Assembly (NCBI GenBank): GCA_052387905.1
Contig: JBQTIR010000001.1
Span: forward strand, 1 to 64,000
Direction: 5' to 3'
DNA: 64,000 nt
From: JBQTII01 sp052387905
GTDB lineage: Bacteria; Actinomycetota; Actinomycetes; Sporichthyales; Sporichthyaceae
Below the pieces are notes generated by a model. That model was not told where the DNA came from and made no database searches. It worked only from the letters and a program-made list of their open reading frames with translations. Shown piece after piece: positions 25,057 through 34,531 of this stretch; within the stretch, counting starts at the first letter, position 1; the number at the start of each line of letters is the position of its first letter. The position numbers were made by a program, and so were the translations under genes.

Positions 25057-25590
25057 CTATAGCGCTCGTTCGGTCGGACGTCCGGAAGTGGGCGGCAGGC
25101 AGGGGTGCCGGGTCCACCAGGGACCGAGGGCAGCGAGCACCTCGTCGCCGAGGGGGTTGACGCCCGGACCGGCCGCGAGGGCATGCCCGGCCAACACGTG
25201 CAGACACTTCACGCGGGTCGGCATCCCGCCGGCGGAGATCCCGGCGATCTCGGCGACGTCCTCGACGGCCACCCGGCGCGCCACATAGTCCACGTGTGCG
25301 GCGGCGTAGGCGGCCGCGAGATCCGGGTCGGTGGCGAGGCGGTCATTCATCTGCCGCATCACTCCCCCGGCCTCGAGGGTTCCGATCGCCGAGGCCGCCG
25401 AGGGGCAGGTCAGGTAGAACATCGTCGGGAAGGGCGTGCCGTCCTCCAGGCGAGGCCGCGTCGCGACCACGTCCGGTTTACCGCAAGGACACCGGTGGGC
25501 GACCCCCGAGGCCGAGCGCGGGGCCCGACCGAGCTGCGCAGTGACTACGGCACGGTCTGCCGGATCGAGGGCGTTGCCCGAACCGCTCAG
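25057..25590 (-). CDS. DUF501 family protein
   Basis: 177 residues if translated from CTG 25590. That CTG overlaps the ftsB/divIC stop (CTGA) and has AGGAG 7 bases before it. The only ordinary start in frame is GTG 25680, which would add 30 residues with no domain and overlap the upstream gene by 94 bp. The conserved body starts at VTAQLGRAP and includes RCPCGKPDVVATRPRLEDGTPFPTMFYLTCP, a Cys-containing core, and AGISAGGMPTRVKCLHVLAGHALAAG. Function unknown; the gene is nearly always between ftsB/divIC and ppx in actinobacteria (known neighbourhood). Start codon is the uncertain point. Confidence 0.85.
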   Translation of the reverse strand: MSGSGNALDPADRAVVTAQLGRAPRSASGVAHRCPCGKPDVVATRPRLEDGTPFPTMFYLTCPSAASAIGTLEAGGVMRQMNDRLATDPDLAAAYAAAHVDYVARRVAVEDVAEIAGISAGGMPTRVKCLHVLAGHALAAGPGVNPLGDEVLAALGPWWTRHPCLPPTSGRPTERAL

Positions 25591-26144
25591 CGGCCAGCTC
25601 CTGACGACTCTGTCCCTAGCGGGAGCTCTTCGATCGGGGTGGCCGCCTCGGCAACCGAACCGAGCAGCCGATCCCACCACGGGGCATCGGCCAGGGGACC
25701 CGCCAGGCCCTCCTGCTCAGCCGCGGGCGGGTCGCTGACCCGGAACCCGGCCTCGCCGGGAAGCACGTAGTGCAGGCGGCGCCGGGCCTCGCGCTCGATG
25801 TAGTACGGCTGGTCGACGGAGTTCAGGTCCTGCTGCAGGTCTGCGACCCGCGCGACGCTATCGGCCACCTGCGCGCGCAGCTGCGCGATGTCGGCCCGCT
25901 GCGCCACAAACCGCTGCGCCGGATACGCGACGGAGAGCGCGACGGCGAACAGCACGGCGGCCACCACCACCGCCTGCCGGGTGAACGGGCTACGACCGCC
26001 GGCGCCCGGCGCGATCACCGGCTCAGGCACCGCCTGCGCGGGGATCGGGCCGCGCCCGGTGCGGACCTGCGAGCGACCCGCACCCGGACGCGCCCGATCG
26101 CGGGCGCCGGGGCGCGGCGCCGGCGATCGACGAGGGACCTTCAC
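25587..26144 (-). CDS. Septum formation initiator family protein (FtsB/DivIC)
   Basis: 185 residues from GTG 26144, directly after the enolase stop (TAG-GTG). Small bitopic cell-division protein that joins FtsL and FtsQ at the septum. The N-terminal 65 residues are a basic Pro/Arg/Ala cytoplasmic tail. One membrane helix follows (AVVVAAVLFAVALSVAYPAQ, about 66-85), then the coiled coil (FVAQRADIAQLRAQVADSVARVADLQQDLNSV) and the family's RREARRRLHYVLPGEAGF-like segment. The C-terminal acidic tail is longer than in Gram-negatives, as usual in this phylum. Co-transcribed with eno and DUF501. Confidence 0.9.
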   Translation of the reverse strand: MKVPRRSPAPRPGARDRARPGAGRSQVRTGRGPIPAQAVPEPVIAPGAGGRSPFTRQAVVVAAVLFAVALSVAYPAQRFVAQRADIAQLRAQVADSVARVADLQQDLNSVDQPYYIEREARRRLHYVLPGEAGFRVSDPPAAEQEGLAGPLADAPWWDRLLGSVAEAATPIEELPLGTESSGAGR

Positions 26145-27431
26145 CTATGACCCTGCGGTGAAGCGAGGGAACGCGCCGCGGCCGGCGTAGCGAGCAGCGT
26201 CGTCGAGCATCGACTCGATACGCAGCAGCTGGTTGTACTTCGCGACCCGCTCCGATCGCGCCGGAGCGCCGGTCTTGATCTGGCCGCAATCGGTCGCGAC
26301 CGCGAGGTCGGCGATCGTGGTGTCCTCGGTCTCCCCGGACCGGTGGCTCATCATCGCCCGGTACCCGGCGCGATGGGCCAACGAGACCGCGTCGAGGGTC
26401 TCGGTCAGGGTGCCGATCTGATTGACCTTCACCAGCAGGGCATTGGCGGTGTTCTCGGCGATGCCGCGGGCCAGTCGCTGCGGGTTGGTGACGAACAGGT
26501 CGTCGCCCACGAGCTGCACCTGCCCACCCAGGCTCTCGGTGAGGCCGTGCCAGCCGTCCCAGTCCTCTTCGTTCATGGGGTCCTCGATGGACACCAGCGG
26601 GTAGTCCCGGACCAGCTCGGCGTAATAGGCGGCCATCTGCTCGGAGGTGCGCTTGCTGCCCTCGAACAGGTAGACCCCGTCCGAGTAGAACTCGGTGGCG
26701 GCCACATCCAGGGCCAGTGCGATGTCGGTGCCGAGGCGATAGCCGGCCTGCTCGACCGCGACGGCGATGAGGTCCAGCGCGGCGCGGTTGCTCGGCAGAT
26801 CCGGGGCGAAGCCACCCTCGTCACCGAGGCCGGTGGCCAGCCCCTCACGCTTGAGGACGGCCTTGAGGCTGTGGTAGACCTCCGCGCCCCAGCGCAGCGC
26901 CTCGGAGAAGGTCGCCGCTCCGATGGGGGCGATCATGAATTCCTGGATGTCGACGGAGGTGTCGGCGTGCGCGCCGCCGTTGAGGATGTTCATCATCGGC
27001 ACCGGCAGAACGTGGGCGTTAGGTCCGCCGATGTACCGGAACAGCGGAAGGTCCACGCTGATCGCCGCGGCCCGCGCAACCGCGAGGCTCACCCCGAGGA
27101 TGGCGTTGGCTCCGAGACGGGACTTGTCCGCCGTGCCGTCCAGGTCGAGCAACGCCTGGTCGACCAGACGCTGCTCGGTGGCGTCGAAGCCGAGCAGTTC
27201 GGGCTGGATCTCCTCGAGCACGGCGGTGACGGCGCGCTGCACCCCCTTGCCGAGGTAGCGGCCGGTGTCGCCGTCTCGCAACTCGACGGCTTCGAACGCG
27301 CCGGTGGACGCGCCGGAGGGAACGGCGGCGCGGGCGATGGTGCCGTCATCGAGAACGACCTCGACCTCGACCGTCGGGTTGCCCCGAGAGTCCAGGATCT
27401 CTCGGGCGTCGATCTCCTCGATCGTGGACAC
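26145..27431 (-). CDS. eno: Enolase
   Basis: 428 residues from GTG 27431 (MSTIEEIDAREILDSRGNPTVEVEV). Converts 2-phosphoglycerate to phosphoenolpyruvate in glycolysis; also a common RNA-degradosome and surface protein. Full family length with all landmarks: ASTGAFEAVELRDGD, the Mg2+ ligands in ALDVAATEFY, SIEDPMNEEDWDGW and DDLFVTN, the catalytic Lys in LLVKVNQIGTLTE, and SHRSGETEDTTIADLAV. First gene of the minus-strand run to ppx. The 145 bp before it (27432-27576) should hold its promoter; a short CACCGCGGTG palindrome there may end the upstream gene. Confidence 0.97.
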   Translation of the reverse strand: MSTIEEIDAREILDSRGNPTVEVEVVLDDGTIARAAVPSGASTGAFEAVELRDGDTGRYLGKGVQRAVTAVLEEIQPELLGFDATEQRLVDQALLDLDGTADKSRLGANAILGVSLAVARAAAISVDLPLFRYIGGPNAHVLPVPMMNILNGGAHADTSVDIQEFMIAPIGAATFSEALRWGAEVYHSLKAVLKREGLATGLGDEGGFAPDLPSNRAALDLIAVAVEQAGYRLGTDIALALDVAATEFYSDGVYLFEGSKRTSEQMAAYYAELVRDYPLVSIEDPMNEEDWDGWHGLTESLGGQVQLVGDDLFVTNPQRLARGIAENTANALLVKVNQIGTLTETLDAVSLAHRAGYRAMMSHRSGETEDTTIADLAVATDCGQIKTGAPARSERVAKYNQLLRIESMLDDAARYAGRGAFPRFTAGS

Positions 27432-27576
27432 GGGGTGCCTCCGGACGGTGCGCGCGCAAGGTGAGGTCCCAACCCTACCGACGCGAGCCCGACGCTTTCC
27501 GGCGCCGCTCCGCGGCGGGCCCGCTGACGTGAAAGTCCTTCACCGCGGTGTCGGTATTGACCCGGTTGGTCGTGCC

Positions 27577-29322
27577 TCAACCCTCGTGGGGGCGACGGCG
27601 CGCGAGCACCCGGTACAGGACGGGGTCCTCGTCCTTATAGGGCGAGAGGCCAGTGGACTCCACCTCGAAGTTCACGTCGAAGCCGTACTTCTCCCGCAGC
27701 GCGATGCCGAACCTGGGGCCGTCCTGGAACCTGCGGTAGTGCTTGGTGTGCACCTTCATCCGGTCCGCGTCGCCGGTGGTGCGGAACTCCGCCGCGAAGG
27801 CGTCCCCGCCGCGGGCCACCGAGGACAGCACGCTCATCAGCGTCGCCTGCACGTCTTCCGGGATCGAGTGCAGGAAGAACCGGGCGTAGAACAGCACCGG
27901 CTGATCGCCGGCCCGTGCGATGGCCGCGCCCAGCACACTGCGCAGTTGCGTGGCGTCCCCGACATCGCAGGCCGCGAAACTCACCCGCTCGCCCATGCCC
28001 ATGTCGGCGGCCTTCTTGGTGGCGTGGCGCACCCCGATGTGCGAGCGGTCCAGGCCGGTGACGGTTTTCCCCGCCATCCCGAAGGCATAGGAATCGCGCC
28101 CGTCGCCACAGCCGATGTCGATGACATGGCCCGGCGCGTCCGGCAAGCCGTTGACGTAGGTGAAGAACGTCGAACCCGAGGTGTACTCGGTGCGGGCGTA
28201 GAAGTTCGCCCAGTAGATCTCTTCGATGTCGTCGTGCGCGATGAACGCACCCAACGCCCGCTTGGTGCGATCCCGTGCCCAGTCGAAGCCCGGGGTGGGC
28301 TCGCGCCAACCCGAGCCGTAGATCGCTTCGGCGAACTGCTCACCGTTGATCGGGCACGCCACGGTGCCGGTCGCGAACGGGACCTCGGCGACCCCGCGCC
28401 AGTCCTCCTTGCGCACGTCGATCGTGCCGGCGACACCGAACGGGAAGCCCAGCACCCCGGCGTCGTCGAAGAAGATGTGGAACAGGTCGATGCGGATCGC
28501 CGGCTTGGTCGGGTGGTGGACGTGCAACGCGGTGCGCCGACCCTCCAGGTCGTAGCCTGCCTCGATCAGCGCGAAGGCGATCTTCTTCATCTCGGCCCCG
28601 GCGTGGGCGCCGGTCTCGGCCGAGACCAGGATCGCGACATCGAAGTCCACGTCGTGCCCGATGAACCCGCCCTCACGTACCGCGCCGAGCAGGCTCCCGT
28701 AGACGACGAAGGTGTCGTAGCCGAACTGGTCCTTGATGACCGTGCGCACGCCGGCGTAGAGGTCCAGGACCTCCTTCTGCCAGCTGTGATCGAGTTTCTT
28801 CGACAACTGCAACCTGCCCCCGCGGGAGAAGACGTGACCCTCGGCCAATTTGCGCTTGAGGGTGGATGCCGCCCGGGTGCCGTCGCTCTCGGGCCGCAGG
28901 AACATGCCGCGCCCGGCGATGGGGAGTAGGACTCCCCCCGCGCGCACCGTCAGGGTGTCGGTGGTCTTGGCGAAGTTCCACAGGTGGTTGAGCAGGAACC
29001 GGAAACCGCGGACCTCACCGGATCCGGTGCGGTCCATGCTCGAAGTGGCCCAAGTCGCGGCCACCTCGACCTTGCCCAGGTGCAACGTCACCTTGACCGG
29101 GGGTGCCCCGGCCGGGACGGCGATCCAGCCCTCCACGGTGTTCCGGGTGAAGTCCTCGACGACGCCGACGACCTTGGGTTGGGCATTGGCGGCGCTGGCG
29201 GCGGCCGGCGCCCAACCGCGACGTCGCAACTCGCGCGCGGCACGCCCTCGCACCCGGCGGGCCTGGCCCGACAGGAGACTCCGCGCCCCGTTCACGTAGG
29301 ACGCGGTGGTCTTCGTGCCCAT
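27577..29322 (-). CDS. LicD-like nucleotidyltransferase-fold / SAM methyltransferase fusion protein
   Basis: 581 residues. ATG 29322 is preferred over the earlier ATG 29361 because GAGGTGAAC precedes it. About 1-45 is basic helix; 50-160 an unrecognised beta-rich domain (VVGVVEDFTRNTVEGWIAVPAG...). About 205-330 is LicD-like: YGSLLGAVREGGFIGHDVDFDVA supplies the G-S and D-x-D-x-D acids of the nucleotidyltransferase fold used in phosphocholine or sugar-phosphate transfer. About 400-575 is a class I methyltransferase with VIDIGCGDGRDSYAF (SAM loop) and VTGLDRSHIGVRHA. Suggests decoration of a cell-surface glycan with a phosphorylated and methylated group (inference). Sits alone between mazG and eno. 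Confidence 0.75.
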   Translation of the reverse strand: MGTKTTASYVNGARSLLSGQARRVRGRAARELRRRGWAPAAASAANAQPKVVGVVEDFTRNTVEGWIAVPAGAPPVKVTLHLGKVEVAATWATSSMDRTGSGEVRGFRFLLNHLWNFAKTTDTLTVRAGGVLLPIAGRGMFLRPESDGTRAASTLKRKLAEGHVFSRGGRLQLSKKLDHSWQKEVLDLYAGVRTVIKDQFGYDTFVVYGSLLGAVREGGFIGHDVDFDVAILVSAETGAHAGAEMKKIAFALIEAGYDLEGRRTALHVHHPTKPAIRIDLFHIFFDDAGVLGFPFGVAGTIDVRKEDWRGVAEVPFATGTVACPINGEQFAEAIYGSGWREPTPGFDWARDRTKRALGAFIAHDDIEEIYWANFYARTEYTSGSTFFTYVNGLPDAPGHVIDIGCGDGRDSYAFGMAGKTVTGLDRSHIGVRHATKKAADMGMGERVSFAACDVGDATQLRSVLGAAIARAGDQPVLFYARFFLHSIPEDVQATLMSVLSSVARGGDAFAAEFRTTGDADRMKVHTKHYRRFQDGPRFGIALREKYGFDVNFEVESTGLSPYKDEDPVLYRVLARRRPHEG

Positions 29323-29430
29323 GTTCACCTCGATGCCATCGGCGGCGTGTCGCCACGCCACGGATTCCCCCGCCCCGGAAAGAGGGCCTCGCCACGATAT
29401 CGGAGATTCAGTTCCCGCCCGGGGAGAACG

Positions 29431-30075
29431 TCAGCTCGCGCTCGCCCGGACATCGGCGGCGAAGCGTCGACAGGTTTCCCGCAGAGCCGCTTCGGGGTCC
29501 ACGCCCCGGGCGCGCGCCGCTGCCACCAGGGCGAACAGCGCGTCTCCGATGTCGTCACCGACGGCGACGAGCGGAACCGCGACCCCGGCCCGCTCGGCCC
29601 GGGACTGCAGCTTCGAGGCCAGCGCCAGGGCCGGTTGGGCAAGGGGCACACCGTCCATCGCCGACGTGCGGCCCTTCTCCGCGGCCTTGATCGTCTCCCA
29701 GGTGGCCTCGACGCTCGCGACGTCCGGCATCTGGCCGGGCACGGCGGTCTGCGCGGCGAAGACATGCGGATGACGACGCACCAGTTTGGCCCGGATGCCC
29801 TCGGCGACGTCGTCGATGTCGAACGGGTCCTGGGGGTGCTCCGCGGCGACCCGGGCGTGAAAGATCACCTGGAGCAGCAGGTCGCCGAGTTCCTCGCGCA
29901 GATGGGCGCGATCGCCCGTCTCGACGGCCTCGACCAGCTCGTAGGTCTCCTCGAGCACGTAGGTCAGCAGCGACTCGTGGGTCTGCTCGGCGTCCCAGGG
30001 ACAGCCGCCCGGTGAGCGCAGCCGGTCCATCACGGCCACCAGGGCCAGCAGAGCGGCTCCGTCGCCCGCGCTCAT
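29431..30075 (-). CDS. mazG: Nucleoside triphosphate pyrophosphohydrolase MazG
   Basis: 214 residues from ATG 30075, which overlaps the stop of the SurA-like gene as ATGA. Hydrolyses (d)NTPs to monophosphates, cleaning damaged nucleotides. The MazG all-alpha fold shows LRSPGGCPWDAEQTHESLL (about 16-34), EETYELVEAVETGD and the metal-binding EELGDLLLQVIFHARVAAE (about 60-78), then the helix VRRHPHVF. Single MazG domain with a short C-terminal helical region, as usual in actinobacteria. Adjacent to mfd and eno as in other members of the phylum. Confidence 0.93.
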   Translation of the reverse strand: MSAGDGAALLALVAVMDRLRSPGGCPWDAEQTHESLLTYVLEETYELVEAVETGDRAHLREELGDLLLQVIFHARVAAEHPQDPFDIDDVAEGIRAKLVRRHPHVFAAQTAVPGQMPDVASVEATWETIKAAEKGRTSAMDGVPLAQPALALASKLQSRAERAGVAVPLVAVGDDIGDALFALVAAARARGVDPEAALRETCRRFAADVRASAS

Positions 30076-30701
30076 CCCTCGGCATCTCCAGACGTTCGAG
30101 CCTTGGCCGGAGCCAGGAAATCGAACGTGAACGGAGAGATGCTGCCTTCGGTGACCGAGAAGGTGCCGTACCTCGGGTTGATCCGGATCTGCATCTTCTG
30201 GGCCGTCGCCACCAGGGACTGCCCGATCACCAAAGCCAGCTGCTCCTGCGGCATCCCGGCATTCTGCGCGGCGAGGCGGTCACCGATCTTCTCCTCCACC
30301 GTCAGCCGACGGAAGAGCTCATCGAGGGAGTCCAGGCTGAGGTTGTTCTCCGCGGCCAGCCGCGCGATCTCCTCGGGCGGTCGGCGTTCCTCGGCGCGGG
30401 TGGCCGCCACGTCGCCCTCGGTGACCCGCACGCCCAACTCGACGGCGGCGCGCTCGAACACCAGGTCCAGTACGCGGCGTTCGACCTCCAGGCGTGCGGC
30501 CTCGGCGGGCAGGGCGGATTCCAGATCGAAGCGCTCGCGCAGTTCCCGGATATCGCGCAGGGTGTCCTGAACCTCCGAGATCGTGATCCGCTGCCCGTCG
30601 ACGACCGCGGCGGCCCCCAACTGGTTCGGTCCACACGCGGACAGCGCCGCGGCGCCGGTCAGGACGACGGCAAGGGCGGTGGTGGCGCGGCGGCGGGGCA
30701 T
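30072..30701 (-). CDS. SurA N-terminal-like lipoprotein
   Basis: 209 residues from ATG 30701. Signal peptide MPRRRATTALAVVLTGAAA with lipobox L-S-A-C (Cys 23), so anchored outside the membrane. The rest is a SurA_N-type chaperone region: AAVVDGQRITISEVQDTLRDIRELRERFDL, EVERRVLDLVFERAAVELGVRVTEGDV and the charged helices. No parvulin PPIase domain follows, so it would act as a chaperone rather than an isomerase (inference). It lies 15 bp after the mfd stop and overlaps mazG; this trio is a common actinobacterial arrangement. Function not tested. Confidence 0.88.
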   Translation of the reverse strand: MPRRRATTALAVVLTGAAALSACGPNQLGAAAVVDGQRITISEVQDTLRDIRELRERFDLESALPAEAARLEVERRVLDLVFERAAVELGVRVTEGDVAATRAEERRPPEEIARLAAENNLSLDSLDELFRRLTVEEKIGDRLAAQNAGMPQEQLALVIGQSLVATAQKMQIRINPRYGTFSVTEGSISPFTFDFLAPAKARTSGDAEG

Positions 30702-30716
30702 ACCTTGACAGCTCCT

Positions 30717-33700
30717 CTAGGACACGGGTTGCTGCGGCCGGATCAGCACGGAGTCGATCACCTCGCGGGCCCAGTCCAGCAGTGCCAGGCCGGTCAGCGG
30801 GGTGCCGGCGACCCTGGCGGTGCTCGGTCGTGGCACCAGGATCGTACGCGCGGTGGGCTTGACCATCGACCTCGGGTAGAGCCGATTCAGTCGCAGCTGG
30901 GCGGACTCGGGCAGGTCCACGGGACCGAACCGCACCGCCTGACCGGCCAAGGTCACCTCGCCGAGTCCGGCAGCGCGCACGTGCGCCCGGAATCGGGCGA
31001 CGGCGAGCAGGTTGTCCACCGGTTCGGGCAGCGGGCCGTAGCGGTCCACCAACTCGGCGCGGACCGCCGCCACCGCGGCGTCGGGGTCGGCGGCGATCGC
31101 GCCCTGGCCGGAGCCGATATCGGCGATCCGGCGGTAGGCCTCCAGCCGCAGCCGCTCACCGGGCACGTAGTCGTGCGGGATGTGCGCGTCGACGGGCAGC
31201 TCGACCCGCACGTCGGCCGGGATGTGCTCGGTGTCCAGACCGGCCGCGGACGCCTTGTACTCCGCGACTGCCTCGCCGACCATCCGTACGTAGAGGTCGA
31301 ATCCGACGCCCTCGATGTGCCCGGACTGCTCGCCGCCGAGCAGGTTCCCGGCCCCGCGGATCTCCAGGTCCTTCATCGCGACCCACATGCCGGCGCCCAA
31401 CTCGGTGTGCGCCGCGATGGTGGCCAGTCGTTCGTGCGCGGTTTCGGTCAGCGGTTTCTCGGCCGGGTAGAGGAAGTAGGAATATCCGCGCTCGCGGGAA
31501 CGTCCGACGCGACCGCGCAACTGATGCAGCTGAGCCAGGCCGAGGACGTCGGCGCGTTCGATGATCAGGGTGTTCGCATTGGAGATGTCCAAGCCGGTTT
31601 CGACGATGGTCGTGCAGACCAGGACGTCGGCACGCTTCTCCCAGAAGTCGACGATCACCTGTTCGAGCGTGTGCTCGTTCATCTGGCCGTGCGCGACCGC
31701 GATGCGGGCCTCCGGCACCAGCTCCGCGAGGCGCGCCGCGGCCTTGGTGATCGACTCCACCCGGTTGTGGACGTAGAAAACCTGACCATCCCTCAGAAGT
31801 TCGCGGCGGATCGCGGCCTGAATCTGCTTGTCCTGGTAGGGACCGACGAAGGTCAGCACCGGGTGGCGCTCCTCCGGCGGGGTCGTGATCGTGGACATCT
31901 CCCGAATGCCGGTGATCGACATCTCCAGCGTGCGCGGGATCGGCGTCGCCGACATCGTCAGCACGTCGACGTGGGTGCGCAGGTGCTTGAGCTGCTCCTT
32001 GTGCTCGACCCCGAAGCGCTGTTCCTCGTCGACGATGATCAGGCCCAGATTCTTGAACTGGGTGCTTGAGGACAACAGGCGGTGGGTGCCGATCACGACA
32101 TCGACGCTGCCGTCGGCCAGCCCCACGATGACGGCGTCGGCCTCGGTCTTGCTGTTGAAGCGCGAGAGGTTGCGCACCGTCACGGGGAAGGCGGAGTACC
32201 GATCGGAGAACGTCGCGAAGTGCTGCTGGGCCAGCAGCGTCGTCGGCACCAGAATGGCGACCTGCATGCCGTCCTGCACCGCCTTGAACGCGGCCCGCAC
32301 CGCGATCTCGGTCTTGCCGTAGCCCACGTCGCCGCAGATCACCCGGTCCATCGGGTACGGCTTTTCCATGTCGGCCTTGACCTCGTCGATGGCCGCGAGC
32401 TGGTCGGGGGTCTCGACGTAGGCGAAGGCGTCCTCCAGCTCGCGCTGCCACGGGGTGTCCGGGGAGAAGGCGTGCCCGGGGGCGGAGGTGCGGGCGGCGT
32501 AGAGGCGGATCAGCTCACCGGCGATCTGCTTGACGGCCTTGCGGGCGCGGCCCTTGGCCTTCTGCCAGTCCGCGCCGCCGAGGCGGTGCAACGTCGGGGA
32601 CTCCCCGCCCACGTACCGGGTCACCTGCTCGAGCGCGTCGGTCGGGCAGTAGAGCCGGTCACCGGGCTGCCCGCGTTTGGAGGCGGCGTACTCGATGACC
32701 AGGTACTCGCGGGTGGCGCCCGCCACCGTGCGCGCGACCATCTCCACGTAGCGTCCGACCCCGTGCTGTTCGTGCACGACGTAATCGCCGGCCTGCAATT
32801 GCAGCGGGTCGATCGCGGCCTTGCGCCGGGTCGGCAGCTTTCCGCGCAGGTCCCGGGTCGCAGCGCCGGTCCGGCTGACCAGGTCGGCGTCGGTGAGCAC
32901 GACGAGCTTGCGGCCGGCGTCGACGAAGCCGCCGCCGAGTTGGGCACACGTCACCAGGGCGATGCCGGCCTCGGGCGCGGACTCGATGGTCTCGACCAGA
33001 CGGGCGGGGACGTCGGCGGCCGCGAGCACCTCGACCGTGCGCTGGGCGAGGCCGTGACCGCTGGTGATCCAGATGACCCGCCAGCCCGCGGACACCCAGT
33101 CGCGCACGTCGGCGACGGCCTTGTCGGTCTCGCCGCGGTAGAGCTCGACGGCCTTCGCCCCGAGCACCGGGACCGTGCTGAGCGCACCGCCCGATGTCGG
33201 CGACGCAGGAGCCGTTGACCGGAAGTCGCCGCCCTCCTCGGCGGCCAGGTCGGTACCGAACGGAGCCAGCCGCCACAGGCCCAGACCGCGCGCGGTCGCA
33301 TGCTCGTGGACCTCGTCGAGTTCGCGCAGGGCGGCGGCGCCGAGGTCGATCGGGACCTGGCCGCCGGCGGCGGCGCCGGACCAGGAGGCCTCCAGGAATT
33401 CCTGGCTGGTGCGGACCAGGTCGCCGGCGCGGGTACGCACCCGCTCCGGGTCGCAGGTGAGCACGATCGAGCCGGGCGGCACCTGGTCGACGAGGAGTTC
33501 CAGGCGATCAACGAGGACGGGCGCGAGCGCCTCCATCCCTTCCACCGCGATCCCTTCGGCGATCCGCCCGAGGATGTCGGTGAGTTCGGGATGCTCGGCG
33601 CACAGCGCCTTGGCGCGCGCCCGAACGTCCGCGGTCAGCAGCATCTCCCGGCACGGCGGCGCCCAGAGCGTGGTGGTCGGCTCGGCGCCGTCGATGCTGC

Positions 33701-34355
33701 GCTGGTCGGCGACGGTGAACGGACGAATCTCCTCGACGGAGTCTCCCCAGAACTCCACCCGCAGCGGGTGCTCGGCGGTCGGGGGAAACACGTCGACGAT
33801 GCCGCCCCGGACCGCGAACTCCCCGCGTCGTTCGACCAGATCGACCCGGGCGTACGCGGCGCCCGCAAGGGCGTTGACCACGACGTCGAGTTCGACCTCG
33901 TCGCCGGTCGTCAGGGCGACCGGCTCCAACTCACCGAGGCCGGCGACCATCGGCTGGACCAGGCTGCGGACGGGGGCGATCACCACGTCGAGCGGGCCCG
34001 AGGTCTCATCGGTACCAGGACGGTGCAGGCGGCGTAGCACCGCCAGGCGCTCGCCCACCGTGTCCGCGCGCGGGGAGAGCCGCTCGTGGGGCAACGTCTC
34101 CCAGGCCGGGAAGACCGCGATGCGGTGCGGCGGCAGCAGGGAACACAACGCGGCGTGCAGGTCCTCCGCCTCGCGCCCGGTGGCGGTGACCGCGAGCACG
34201 GTGCGTCCGGTGCGGGCCAGGGCGGCGACCACGAAGGGCCGCAGCGCCGGCGGAGCCACCAGCGATCCGGTGGGTGCCCCGGCGCGCGCCGACTCCAGGG
34301 CGCCAGCCAGGACGGGGTCCTGCGCCACGACATCAAGCAGACCGGACAGGGTCAC
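30717..34355 (-). CDS. mfd: Transcription-repair coupling factor Mfd
   Basis: 1212 residues from GTG 34355 (VTLSGLLDVVAQDPVLAGAL); upstream frame to 34478 adds 41 residues with no domain. Removes RNA polymerase stalled at lesions and recruits UvrA. Domains in order: UvrB-like N-terminal part (to about 340), RNA-polymerase-interacting CarD-like domain (LQAGDYVVHEQHGVGRYVEM), RecG-like translocase with Walker A CGDVGYGKTEIAVRAAF, DEEQ box VDEEQRFGVEHKEQL, SATPIPRTLEMS and QLRGRVGRSRERGYSYFL, and the C-terminal D7 TRCF domain. Normal family length. It is first in the mfd-SurA-like-mazG run. Confidence 0.96.
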   Translation of the reverse strand: MTLSGLLDVVAQDPVLAGALESARAGAPTGSLVAPPALRPFVVAALARTGRTVLAVTATGREAEDLHAALCSLLPPHRIAVFPAWETLPHERLSPRADTVGERLAVLRRLHRPGTDETSGPLDVVIAPVRSLVQPMVAGLGELEPVALTTGDEVELDVVVNALAGAAYARVDLVERRGEFAVRGGIVDVFPPTAEHPLRVEFWGDSVEEIRPFTVADQRSIDGAEPTTTLWAPPCREMLLTADVRARAKALCAEHPELTDILGRIAEGIAVEGMEALAPVLVDRLELLVDQVPPGSIVLTCDPERVRTRAGDLVRTSQEFLEASWSGAAAGGQVPIDLGAAALRELDEVHEHATARGLGLWRLAPFGTDLAAEEGGDFRSTAPASPTSGGALSTVPVLGAKAVELYRGETDKAVADVRDWVSAGWRVIWITSGHGLAQRTVEVLAAADVPARLVETIESAPEAGIALVTCAQLGGGFVDAGRKLVVLTDADLVSRTGAATRDLRGKLPTRRKAAIDPLQLQAGDYVVHEQHGVGRYVEMVARTVAGATREYLVIEYAASKRGQPGDRLYCPTDALEQVTRYVGGESPTLHRLGGADWQKAKGRARKAVKQIAGELIRLYAARTSAPGHAFSPDTPWQRELEDAFAYVETPDQLAAIDEVKADMEKPYPMDRVICGDVGYGKTEIAVRAAFKAVQDGMQVAILVPTTLLAQQHFATFSDRYSAFPVTVRNLSRFNSKTEADAVIVGLADGSVDVVIGTHRLLSSSTQFKNLGLIIVDEEQRFGVEHKEQLKHLRTHVDVLTMSATPIPRTLEMSITGIREMSTITTPPEERHPVLTFVGPYQDKQIQAAIRRELLRDGQVFYVHNRVESITKAAARLAELVPEARIAVAHGQMNEHTLEQVIVDFWEKRADVLVCTTIVETGLDISNANTLIIERADVLGLAQLHQLRGRVGRSRERGYSYFLYPAEKPLTETAHERLATIAAHTELGAGMWVAMKDLEIRGAGNLLGGEQSGHIEGVGFDLYVRMVGEAVAEYKASAAGLDTEHIPADVRVELPVDAHIPHDYVPGERLRLEAYRRIADIGSGQGAIAADPDAAVAAVRAELVDRYGPLPEPVDNLLAVARFRAHVRAAGLGEVTLAGQAVRFGPVDLPESAQLRLNRLYPRSMVKPTARTILVPRPSTARVAGTPLTGLALLDWAREVIDSVLIRPQQPVS

Positions 34356-34531
34356 AGGCACAGGATCGCTCCCTCTTCCTCGCTCGTTCCTCGCTGCGTC
34401 GAGTCGCTCACAGGGACTCCCCAGGGCATGGCAGACAACGCGAACACCCCGAAATCCGGTACGGATCGGGGTCATCACCAGCCTACGTCGACCTCAGGAC
34501 CGTCCGATCCCCGCAGGGCGAGAGCCGCGTC

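Noticed and set aside
30012..32069. 685-codon plus-strand frame opposite mfd and the SurA-like gene
   Set aside because: Shadow of mfd: composition and lack of motifs; the minus-strand genes have clear families.
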